Assembly: GCF_002797935.1 (NCBI RefSeq)
Contig: NZ_PGER01000001.1
Location: forward strand, 3,162,001-3,226,000
From: Flavobacterium sp. 1
GTDB taxonomy: Bacteria > Bacteroidota > Bacteroidia > Flavobacteriales > Flavobacteriaceae
DNA: 64,000 bases
Direction: 5' to 3'
The notes below the pieces were generated by a model. That model ran no database searches. It was not told the DNA's origin and worked only from the letters and a program-made list of their open reading frames with translations. The position numbers and the translations under genes are program-made. The first letter of the stretch is position 1, and each line of letters starts with the position of its first letter. Positions 37,180 to 44,911 of this stretch are shown here, piece by piece.

Positions 37180-37918
37180 CATCAATGTACTTATTATTGA
37201 AGACACACCAGAGCAAAGCGATGCCCTGAGCTTAGTTTTACAAAACAACAATTATAATATTGTGGGCGTAGCCAGAAATTATACCGATGCCCTTACTTTA
37301 TTTTATAAAAATACTGTTGATATCATTGTCATCGATGTTTTCTTGGACGGAAAACCAGATGGAATTACTTTTGCCGAAACGATAAACATTGTTCCGAATG
37401 CCTGTAAACCCTTTGTTTTTTTGACCAGCTCACAAGACCGTCAAATTTTTGAAAGAGCCAAACTCACCAAGCCCTTTAGCTTTTTAATGAAACCTTTTAA
37501 TGAATTAGAAATTATATATGCCCTTGAAATGGCTGTTGAAAAATTCTACTCGCAAGCGAATGTTTTTTTGAGTGAAGACCAAGACACTGTAATCGGCAAT
37601 GATTATATGTTCATCAAAAAGAAAAATACGCTTAAAAAAGTGTCGTTAAAGGACATTATTTACATCGAAGTCGAGGATCGCTACTGCAACATCATTACCG
37701 AAAAAGAAAAATTTGTTATCCTCATTTCATTAACCAAAATCAGCGAGCTGCTCGACAAAAACAAATTCATTCGAACACATAGAAACTACATCGTAAACTC
37801 CGATACTATAGAAGAAATAATCCTTGCAGACAATCTTGTCATTCTGAAAGGAAACCGCAAAATTAATCTTAGCGACAATTATAAAGATTTTATCAAAAAA
37901 ATAAAAATACTGTCATAA
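37172..37918 (+). CDS. LytTR-family response regulator
   Basis: The 248-residue protein starts with a receiver domain (about 3-125): acidic pocket EDT at 10-12, phospho-acceptor Asp55 (IVIDVFLDG), Thr/Ser in FLTSSQ and Lys in LMKPFNE. The C-terminal LytTR DNA-binding domain (about 145-245) has IIYIEVEDRYCNIIT and FIRTHRNYIVN. It overlaps the kinase gene and is followed by a terminator. Targets are unknown; the hypothetical 34922 gene is the nearest candidate. Confidence 0.93.
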   Translation: MDSINVLIIEDTPEQSDALSLVLQNNNYNIVGVARNYTDALTLFYKNTVDIIVIDVFLDGKPDGITFAETINIVPNACKPFVFLTSSQDRQIFERAKLTKPFSFLMKPFNELEIIYALEMAVEKFYSQANVFLSEDQDTVIGNDYMFIKKKNTLKKVSLKDIIYIEVEDRYCNIITEKEKFVILISLTKISELLDKNKFIRTHRNYIVNSDTIEEIILADNLVILKGNRKINLSDNYKDFIKKIKILS

Positions 37919-37944
37919 CAATTTGTTTTTCAGACCAAAATAAC

Positions 37945-37976
37945 AAATCTTCTCTATAACAAAGAAGATTTTTTTA
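37945..37976 (+). terminator. Rho-independent terminator after the LytTR regulator
   Basis: AAATCTTCT (37945-37953)/AGAAGATTT (37963-37971) followed by T residues. Confidence 0.8.
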
Positions 37977-38121
37977 TATCTATAAAGCAGCCAACAAGAA
38001 AAGTAAAACTGATGCATGCTTAAGAACATTTCATGACAACAAAATCCAACCTCATAACATCAGTACAAAAAAAAGGGACTTTTCGTTATATATTTACTCA
38101 TATAAATAATACAACAAAATC

Positions 38122-38361
38122 ATGAGCCTAGAACTTAATAACCACATAAATATGCAAGTAAAAAATTTTTTAAGCAAAATAAATCCTTGGATAGGACTTT
38201 TAGTATCATTATGCGTTTTGATACCTAGTTTGTATAATATTCTTGACACCCCTTTAGCAATTACAAAAGATCACTTTATCTTTGCTGGTGGCTTATTCTT
38301 TTTTGTTATATTTTTAAAAGAAATATTCGACAGAATTGTCAATTTAGAAGGTATGGATTAA
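38122..38361 (+). CDS. Small two-helix membrane protein, 79 residues (hypothetical)
   Basis: After a polar N-terminus (MSLELNNHINMQVKNF), two hydrophobic helices are clear at about 21-41 and 51-68, joined by a short loop. The end is acidic. A later in-frame ATG (codon 11) is possible as the start. There are no motifs. It has its own terminator downstream and is about 200 bp from either neighbour. Function unknown. Confidence 0.65.
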   Translation: MSLELNNHINMQVKNFLSKINPWIGLLVSLCVLIPSLYNILDTPLAITKDHFIFAGGLFFFVIFLKEIFDRIVNLEGMD

Positions 38362-38442
38362 ATCCTATCATTTGTTTTAGAAGCAAAAATATTTGACATT
38401 TTTACGACACCATTTTTTACCAATCAATAAATGAATTAATTA

Positions 38443-38483
38443 GAATTCCCTGTTTCAGCATTTTGAGACAGGGAATTTATTTT
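38443..38483 (+). terminator. Rho-independent terminator after the 79-residue gene
   Basis: GAATTCCCTGT arm pairs with ACAGGGAATT (38443-38453 and 38468-38477), then a T-rich end. Confidence 0.75.
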
Positions 38484-38561
38484 ATAAAAAACTTATTTTT
38501 TATGCAAATTATATTTTTAACATGAATAAATCCTTATATTTCAAAAATCAAAACCTAACCT

Positions 38562-41500
38562 ATGGCCTTTTTTATTTTTGTTTTATTCATTTGCATCGTT
38601 GTTCTATTCAACAATTTTTTTAATCTGAAAAAAAGCAACGATTATCTAGAATCTTTACTCCAATCCTATCAGGAAGACAACGGCAGGCTTCGAAAAGAAA
38701 TATCAGAAATCAAAAAAGCTATTGAAGGCAAAACAATTACTGTCGAAAATGGTCCATCAATAATTGAAGAAACAAAACCTCAAGAAATTGAATCTATTGA
38801 AGACAACATTATAGAAAGCATTAAAGAAAATACAAACTTTCCTCCTATTATTGAAACTATTGTCTCAAAAGAAGAAAACATTGATAGTAATGAAGCCATT
38901 TCAACGAACAAAATTGAAGAAGAAATATTCACTTATGAAAGCAAAACTTCCCCAAGATTAGAAAATAAAACTCCAATAGAAGAAAAGATATATGAAGAAA
39001 GTGCTTTTTCTAAATTTCTAAAAAATGCCGAAAAACAATTTGCCGACAATTGGACTGGAATTTTGGGAACCGCAATTATGGTACTTGGAATTGGTTATTT
39101 AAGCATTTATACTGCCTTAACAGTAGCACCATTATTCCGTATTTTAATTATCTGGCTGTATGCTTCTTTATTAGCAGGTTCTTTCTACATTTTAAAGAAA
39201 AAGGAAAAATGGGTTAAAACAGGATTGTGGCTTCGGAGTGCAGCCGCCAGTTTATTTTTATTTGGAACATTTGGCGCTTCACAAATACCTCCGCTTACCT
39301 TTATTACCAATACCGCTGCTGGATATTCCTTGATTGCTATAGGAATTGCAGTTAATTTATACATTGGCTACATCATAAAAAAACAGACATTCTTATCGCT
39401 CCACGTAATTTTGAGCATACTGATATTATGTGTTATCCCCGAAAAACTGTTAATTACATTTATCTTAGCCTCTATAACATGTACTATAGGAATTATACTT
39501 TCGTACAAAGAAAAGTGGGAATATCACTTACTGATCGTCATTACAGCCTTTATCATTTTCGACATTTGGTTTAATGCTCAAGGCACAAAATTGACCGCTT
39601 CAGAAAACATTATTGCTATCCTCGGAATCATTACAGTTGCTGGAAGCTGTATGTTCATGCAATACCGCGGCGTTTATGAAAACACCCATTTTGACAAGCC
39701 TGCTTTTATAACTCATTTAACCAACTGGGTCTTATTTGCAACTGGATTACTGCTGCATTCTATGGGAAGTAAATTCAAAACTTTTGTATTATTCTTTGGC
39801 GCAATAATCTGTTTGGTAATTGCATTGCGTGCCCGCAAAAAGAAAGTGTATTGGCTATATCATTTAGACGGAATGGTGTCTTTTATTCTTTTGGCTCTTA
39901 GCATTATTATGTTGAACGATTTGAAAGTTGGTATTGATATCATTGCTTGTATTTTATATGTTTTAATACTTGTCTGCCTATTTGTTGTGTATAAAGAAAA
40001 GGAGACTCTGCTTCACAAAATTTTTCTAACTATCAATCATTTATTTGGAGCGAGTTTAATCATTTTTTGCGTACTGCTTATTAACAACACTTTGGATGCA
40101 GCAAAAATCACAAACGCTTTTACGGCAATAATTCTACTGTCAATAATTGCGCTTTCAATTCCTATAATATCTTCGATAAAAAAAGAATTCACAGAAGTTG
40201 ACACTTTTTATGGTGAAAAAAACTTGAGCCTGAACGGTATTCTTGCAATAGTATTTTCGGTATTTGTAATTTTAAAATCCAATGCTGTTTTAGCGGACAA
40301 TTCATTCTATTATATTGTAATTGGGATTGCTGTAATTTGGACTTTCCTGAAGAAAAAATTTAAAATTGTAACCTTTGATATTGGACGATTTGTGTTTTAT
40401 GCTTTGGCATTATTTATCGGTTTATTTATTATACACTCTCAAGAAAAATCATACTCAGATTGGATTTTTACATTGTGTTTCTTATCAATAGTTTCATTCA
40501 ATTGGTTTGTGAAATATTTTTACAAAAATGAGTTCATCATTAGATTTATCGGAATTGTTAGTGTGAATGCACTTTTATTGATTTTGAGCTGCAAATATTT
40601 GCAAAGCCATCCAGTTGCCCAAATCTTTAGCTTGTTTGGAATTGCTGTACTCAACCACGAGTTCTTATGGTTAAATTTCAAAAAAAACAATTTAACACCA
40701 GACAATCAAAGAGTATTATACTTATTCTATTATTTGTTTACAATTGTTGGAAGTTTACTGCTTCTATACCGCTCAGGCAATTTAACAAACACTGAAAATG
40801 GATTAACCTGTCTGGGAATTTCCATTATCGAAATCTACGTTTTATTTGCAAAAAAAATCAGAAACAAGTCAGAAGAAACCATCAATGAATGGACTAATTA
40901 CAATTTATTAAATTCAGAATTACTGCTCTTTACTATTACACTATTTGGGTTTTCCTGCATTCAAATGGAATATGTATCTATCTATTTTATCGGTTTTGCA
41001 ATTCTGTTATTCCTTGCATTCCAAAAATTTGAAGAGTTCAAACGATATTCCAATTATTCTTTTCTTTTATTAACAGGAAGCATCATTCTGACTCTTTTCG
41101 TTGCTGTTGACAACATTGACTTAAAAGAAAAAACGATCATTTATTCTGTACAAACAGCAAGTGTTTTATTATCAATTGGGTATTCCTATTTACAATTCAA
41201 AAGCAAAAATGATGATGAAAAGCGTTTTATTACTATTTTGCCATACATTCAAAATTTATGGATTATCACATTACTGCTCATACAGGTAGAAATAAATTAT
41301 TTACCGCTGCTGTTCATGATTTTATCATTAATTAACTTCTATTTGATTTACAGCAAAAAAATCCAAATCAAATTTCATTTTGTTTTATTAATTGCAATGC
41401 TGGCCATTTTGGTTTCAGCTTCCTACAGTATTAACAAACTGAATAATTTCAACCTGATAGACTGGATTTTACAGCTTTCAAGTATCGCTTTAGGATTAGC

Positions 41501-42158
41501 TCTTACACTGCTTTTAAACAAAAAGGAAGCCATTACCACAATGAAAACCAATTATCAGATTACACTAAATATTTGGCTTTCAATCATCATGTTTACTCAA
41601 TTAGAGCATAAATGGCTGCCGGTTTATTGGGTCGTCGCCGCTATTTTGAATCTCTATTTTTATCACAAAAAAATAAGCCAGGAAAAAAACATCAGTATCG
41701 TTTATTATCTGCTGGCAAATTTACATTTAGGCTTTTTGAGCTTTAATTTTTATCAATCTAAATTTTTAGCCGTTTACCTATTGATATTTGTGCTTTTAGG
41801 AGTTTATATTTATTTAGCATCCAAATGGATGGAAACTTTCAAACTCAAAAACAGTCTGTTGATTTACCCAGCAACATTAAGCATTGGATGCTTTTTATAT
41901 TTATCTTTTGACAAAGGAATCCTAACTTTTTTCTGGATTTTGGAAGCGCTTGGTTTATTAATTTTAGGAATTATGCTGAAAGAAAAATACTTTCGATACG
42001 TTTCCCTGTCACTAGTTGGAATTTGCGTTATCCGATTGATGTTCTTTGACTTATCAAATTCCAATTTCTTAATTCGGGCATTGGTTCTGCTTGGCGTTGG
42101 GATTGTATTATTGGTAATGAACAGCTTGTTTAAAAAATATAAAGACCGTTTTGATTAA
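38562..42158 (+). CDS. DUF2339 giant multi-spanning membrane protein
   Basis: The 1198-residue protein has one N-terminal helix (about 1-18), then a coiled coil and a Glu-rich low-complexity linker (about 22-145). More than 25 hydrophobic segments follow to the end. The stretch FADNWTGILGTAIMVLGIGY just before the membrane block matches the start of the DUF2339 domain. Such proteins are widespread in Bacteroidota with no established function; a transport or envelope-polymer role is possible. No partner gene is in the same operon; rpoD follows after 80 bp. Confidence 0.82.
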   Translation: MAFFIFVLFICIVVLFNNFFNLKKSNDYLESLLQSYQEDNGRLRKEISEIKKAIEGKTITVENGPSIIEETKPQEIESIEDNIIESIKENTNFPPIIETIVSKEENIDSNEAISTNKIEEEIFTYESKTSPRLENKTPIEEKIYEESAFSKFLKNAEKQFADNWTGILGTAIMVLGIGYLSIYTALTVAPLFRILIIWLYASLLAGSFYILKKKEKWVKTGLWLRSAAASLFLFGTFGASQIPPLTFITNTAAGYSLIAIGIAVNLYIGYIIKKQTFLSLHVILSILILCVIPEKLLITFILASITCTIGIILSYKEKWEYHLLIVITAFIIFDIWFNAQGTKLTASENIIAILGIITVAGSCMFMQYRGVYENTHFDKPAFITHLTNWVLFATGLLLHSMGSKFKTFVLFFGAIICLVIALRARKKKVYWLYHLDGMVSFILLALSIIMLNDLKVGIDIIACILYVLILVCLFVVYKEKETLLHKIFLTINHLFGASLIIFCVLLINNTLDAAKITNAFTAIILLSIIALSIPIISSIKKEFTEVDTFYGEKNLSLNGILAIVFSVFVILKSNAVLADNSFYYIVIGIAVIWTFLKKKFKIVTFDIGRFVFYALALFIGLFIIHSQEKSYSDWIFTLCFLSIVSFNWFVKYFYKNEFIIRFIGIVSVNALLLILSCKYLQSHPVAQIFSLFGIAVLNHEFLWLNFKKNNLTPDNQRVLYLFYYLFTIVGSLLLLYRSGNLTNTENGLTCLGISIIEIYVLFAKKIRNKSEETINEWTNYNLLNSELLLFTITLFGFSCIQMEYVSIYFIGFAILLFLAFQKFEEFKRYSNYSFLLLTGSIILTLFVAVDNIDLKEKTIIYSVQTASVLLSIGYSYLQFKSKNDDEKRFITILPYIQNLWIITLLLIQVEINYLPLLFMILSLINFYLIYSKKIQIKFHFVLLIAMLAILVSASYSINKLNNFNLIDWILQLSSIALGLALTLLLNKKEAITTMKTNYQITLNIWLSIIMFTQLEHKWLPVYWVVAAILNLYFYHKKISQEKNISIVYYLLANLHLGFLSFNFYQSKFLAVYLLIFVLLGVYIYLASKWMETFKLKNSLLIYPATLSIGCFLYLSFDKGILTFFWILEALGLLILGIMLKEKYFRYVSLSLVGICVIRLMFFDLSNSNFLIRALVLLGVGIVLLVMNSLFKKYKDRFD

Positions 42159-42238
42159 AAAAATAAACTTTTTGTAACTTTTTACAAACTCCATACGTAT
42201 AACCACTTGTACACTTAAAAAATTGAGGAGACAAAAAC

Positions 42239-43102
42239 ATGAGACAACTTAAAATCACCAAGCAGGTTACTAATCGTGAAACCGCTTCATTAGACAAATA
42301 TTTACAAGAAATTGGAAAAGTTGACCTTATTACCGCTGACGAAGAAGTAGAATTAGCTCAAAGAATTAAAGCCGGGGATCAAAGAGCCCTAGAGAAATTA
42401 ACAAAAGCCAATTTACGTTTCGTAGTTTCGGTAGCCAAACAATACCAAAACCAAGGATTAACACTTCCTGATTTAATTAATGAAGGAAATTTAGGATTGA
42501 TAAAAGCAGCACAGCGTTTTGACGAAACTCGTGGTTTCAAGTTCATTTCTTATGCTGTATGGTGGATTCGCCAATCGATTCTTCAAGCTTTGGCAGAACA
42601 ATCCCGTATCGTTCGTTTACCATTAAATAAAATTGGTTCTATCAATAAAATCAACAAGATGTATGCGTTATTAGAGCAGTCTAACGAGCGTCCGCCATCT
42701 GCTGAGGAAATTGCAAAAGAACTGGACATGACTGTAAATGACGTTAAAGAGTCCATGAAAAACTCTGGCCGTCACTTATCTATGGATGCGCCTCTTGTAG
42801 AAGGAGAAGATTCTAATCTATATGATGTATTGCGTTCTGGAGAATCTCCAAATCCTGACAGAGAATTAATCCACGAATCATTGCGTACCGAAATTGAGCG
42901 TTCACTAGAAACATTAACTCCAAGAGAGGCCGATGTAGTGCGTTTGTACTTTGGTCTTGGTGATCAACACCCAATGACATTAGAAGAAATAGGTGAAACT
43001 TTTGATCTAACCCGCGAGCGTGTTCGCCAAATTAAAGAAAAAGCAATCCGCAGATTAAAACACACTTCTAGAAGTAAAATTTTAAAAACGTATTTAGGTT
43101 AA
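42239..43102 (+). CDS. rpoD: Primary sigma factor RpoD/SigA
   Basis: The 287-residue sigma-70 factor lacks region 1.1, as is usual in Bacteroidota. Region 1.2 is [20 protein letters not shown]. Region 2 contains [17 protein letters not shown] and [16 protein letters not shown], the core-binding and -10 reading helices. Region 3 follows, and region 4.2 ends with [20 protein letters not shown]. It should direct transcription from the TTG/TAnnTTTG promoters seen in this window. Two tandem hairpins follow the gene. Confidence 0.97.
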   Translation: MRQLKITKQVTNRETASLDKYLQEIGKVDLITADEEVELAQRIKAGDQRALEKLTKANLRFVVSVAKQYQNQGLTLPDLINEGNLGLIKAAQRFDETRGFKFISYAVWWIRQSILQALAEQSRIVRLPLNKIGSINKINKMYALLEQSNERPPSAEEIAKELDMTVNDVKESMKNSGRHLSMDAPLVEGEDSNLYDVLRSGESPNPDRELIHESLRTEIERSLETLTPREADVVRLYFGLGDQHPMTLEEIGETFDLTRERVRQIKEKAIRRLKHTSRSKILKTYLG

Positions 43103-43170
43103 TATAAAATATCCCCAAATTAAAATTTTGAAAATACATTAATTTTTAAATATTTTAATACAACGTGAAC

Positions 43171-43242
43171 AACAGTCTGATTAACTGTTCGTTTTTTGAT
43201 TGATGATTGAAACTCCGGCTGATTACCGGAGTTTTATTTTTT
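43171..43242 (+). terminator. Two tandem hairpins with identical loops after rpoD
   Basis: Hairpin 1: AACAGT-CTGATTA-ACTGTT (43171-43189), followed by CGTTTTTT. Hairpin 2: AACTCCGG-CTGATTA-CCGGAGTT (43211-43233), followed by TTATTTTTT. Both end in T runs as in intrinsic terminators, and both loops are CTGATTA. Confidence 0.85.
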
Positions 43243-43270
43243 ATATTACCTTTGCAAAAAAACAAATATT

Positions 43271-43330
43271 AAAGATGCGCTGCAGTGCATCTCAACGTAA
43301 AAGTAAAGATGCACTGCAGTGTATCTCAAC
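43271..43330 (+). repeat. Two direct copies of a 26-nt palindromic element in the rpe leader
   Basis: Copies at 43271-43296 and 43305-43330 differ at two positions: AAAGATGC(G/A)CTGCAGTG(C/T)ATCTCAAC. Each has a near-perfect palindromic core around CTGCAG. They end 3 bp before the rpe ATG, so they occupy its ribosome-binding region. Confidence 0.8.
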
Positions 43331-43333
43331 ACC

Positions 43334-43996
43334 ATGAAGAATACAATTATTGCTCCATCAGTTTTGGCTGCTGATTTCGCCAATTTACAGCGTGATATCG
43401 AAATGATCAACAATAGTCAGGCAGACTGGTTTCACATTGACATCATGGATGGCGTTTTTGTTCCAAACATTTCTTTTGGAATGCCCGTTCTTGAAGCCAT
43501 TACAAGACATACAAAAAAAACAGTTGACGTACATTTGATGATTGTCAACCCAGACCAATACATTAAAACATTTAAAGATTTAGGTGCTGATATTTTAACT
43601 GTACATTACGAAGCCTGCACTCATTTACACAGAACACTTCAAGCTATCAAAGCGCAAGGAATGAAAGCAGGAGTTGCTCTTAACCCTCATACCAATATTG
43701 ATTTACTGGAAGATGTAATCAATGATATTGACATGGTTTGTATAATGAGCGTGAATCCGGGCTTTGGAGGACAGTCTTTTATAGAGAACACTTATGTGAA
43801 AGTAAAAAAACTAAAAGATCTGATTACTAGAAAAAGAGCGTCAACACTTATAGAAATTGACGGTGGCGTTACCAATAAAAATGCCGTACAATTAGTAGAG
43901 GCTGGTGCCGATGTGCTTGTTGCAGGAAGTTTTGTCTTTAGAGCAGAAGACCCTATTCAGACCGTAGCAGATTTAAAGCATTTACTATCCGTTTAA
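43334..43996 (+). CDS. rpe: Ribulose-phosphate 3-epimerase
   Basis: A GTG at 43319 extends the frame, but it lies within the palindromic repeat; MKNTIIAPSVLAADFANLQ at 43334 is the normal start, giving 220 residues. The TIM-barrel enzyme interconverts ribulose-5-phosphate and xylulose-5-phosphate. Metal and catalytic motifs are intact: HIDIMDGVFVPN, VDVHLMI, MSVNPGFGGQSF and EIDGGV. A TACCTTTG box at 43247-43254 could be its -7 element, overlapping the rpoD terminator. Confidence 0.97.
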   Translation: MKNTIIAPSVLAADFANLQRDIEMINNSQADWFHIDIMDGVFVPNISFGMPVLEAITRHTKKTVDVHLMIVNPDQYIKTFKDLGADILTVHYEACTHLHRTLQAIKAQGMKAGVALNPHTNIDLLEDVINDIDMVCIMSVNPGFGGQSFIENTYVKVKKLKDLITRKRASTLIEIDGGVTNKNAVQLVEAGADVLVAGSFVFRAEDPIQTVADLKHLLSV

Positions 43997-44003
43997 AAAA
44001 CCA

Positions 44004-44047
44004 AAAGTCCCAATAAGCCAAACAAGCTTCATTGGGACTTTCTTCTT
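44004..44047. terminator. Bidirectional terminator between rpe and the CBS gene
   Basis: AAAGTCCCAAT/ATTGGGACTTT arms around a 16-nt loop, with T-rich sequence after it on the plus strand and A-rich before it. It serves two convergent genes. Confidence 0.75.
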
Positions 44048-44064
44048 TAGTAAACACTTAATTT

Positions 44065-44487
44065 TTAATTATACTGATTAATTAAATACTTTATCAAATC
44101 AGTTGTCGTTATTATCCCAACCAATACATGATCTTCACATACGGGTAAAGCATGAAATTCTTTTTTTGCTAATATCTCAGCCGCTTCTTTAATAGTGGTC
44201 TCTGGCGTAATAGTCACTAGCTTTTTGGCCATTACCTGCTCTACCGTAAACATATTGTAAACGGTGGTATCTACAATCTCTTCATCGTCATCAATTGCAT
44301 CTGCAAAAGAGATTCGCAACAAATCTGTGTAACTCAGCATTCCAATTATAGTAGCTCCGTTTACTACAGGAATATGCCTGATTTTGTAATGCTTAAAAAG
44401 AGATTCAGCCTTCGTTAAATCATCCTTGATCGTTAGTTTAACCAAATCTTTGGTCATAATAGTTGATACTGGAACATGCTGTCTCAT
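44065..44487 (-). CDS. CBS-pair domain protein
   Basis: The 140-residue protein is two CBS domains and nothing else. CBS1 (about 8-62) has VSTIMTKDLVKL and RHIPVVNGATIIGMLSYTDLL; CBS2 (about 80-138) has VEQVMAKKLVTITPET and FHALPVCEDHVLVGIITTTDLI. Such pairs bind adenine nucleotides and act as sensors. The partner is unknown. Confidence 0.88.
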   Translation of the reverse strand: MRQHVPVSTIMTKDLVKLTIKDDLTKAESLFKHYKIRHIPVVNGATIIGMLSYTDLLRISFADAIDDDEEIVDTTVYNMFTVEQVMAKKLVTITPETTIKEAAEILAKKEFHALPVCEDHVLVGIITTTDLIKYLINQYN

Positions 44488-44676
44488 AACATTTTCTCTT
44501 TAAAATTATATTCAAATTTATAAATGAAAATTTGCAGAAAATATGATGATTATCAGGTGTTAATCAAAACTTTTTCGATAGATTACTATTCGATAATTCA
44601 TAACTCTTAAGAATAAAATTAAAAACAGTTAACTGTAAACTGGAAAGAATAACTTAAAGAGCAAAAATCTTTCCCT

Positions 44677-44781
44677 TTAGCCCCGATTACAGTGAAAATC
44701 CTTGCGAGCCGGGGTTCGGCTCACAAGATTGTAACGGAAAGCGGGACGATACTTGCTGAAAATGCCTGATCTTTCTGCTTC
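44677..44781 (+). repeat. Modular intergenic repeat, copy B
   Basis: Starts TTAGCCCCGATTACAGTGAA, then hairpin CTTGCGAGCCG-gggtt-CGGCTCACAAG (44701-44727, one mismatch), then TTGTAACGGAAAGCGGGACG and a tail to TTTCTGCTTC. It matches copy A over its whole length except the hairpin arms. It lies in the 424-bp divergent gap before the GH78 gene. Confidence 0.8.
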
Positions 44782-44851
44782 AAAAATTAATAATTGAGTT
44801 CTGGTTAAAAAAGCATGAACTGATCATTTATTCAGATATCACAAAATATAA

Positions 44852-44882
44852 TTGTAATTTATACACTTATGTTTTAAATTTG
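44852..44882 (+). promoter_or_regulatory. Bacteroidota-type promoter of the GH78 gene
   Basis: TTG at 44852-44854, a 20-nt spacer and TAAATTTG at 44875-44882. The ATG is 30 nt further on. Confidence 0.65.
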
Positions 44883-44911
44883 GAAACAAGTCTAATCTGA
44901 AACATACTATA

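Noticed and set aside
43319-43333. GTG start for rpe
   Set aside because: Lies inside the palindromic repeat; the ATG at 43334 matches normal Rpe N-termini.
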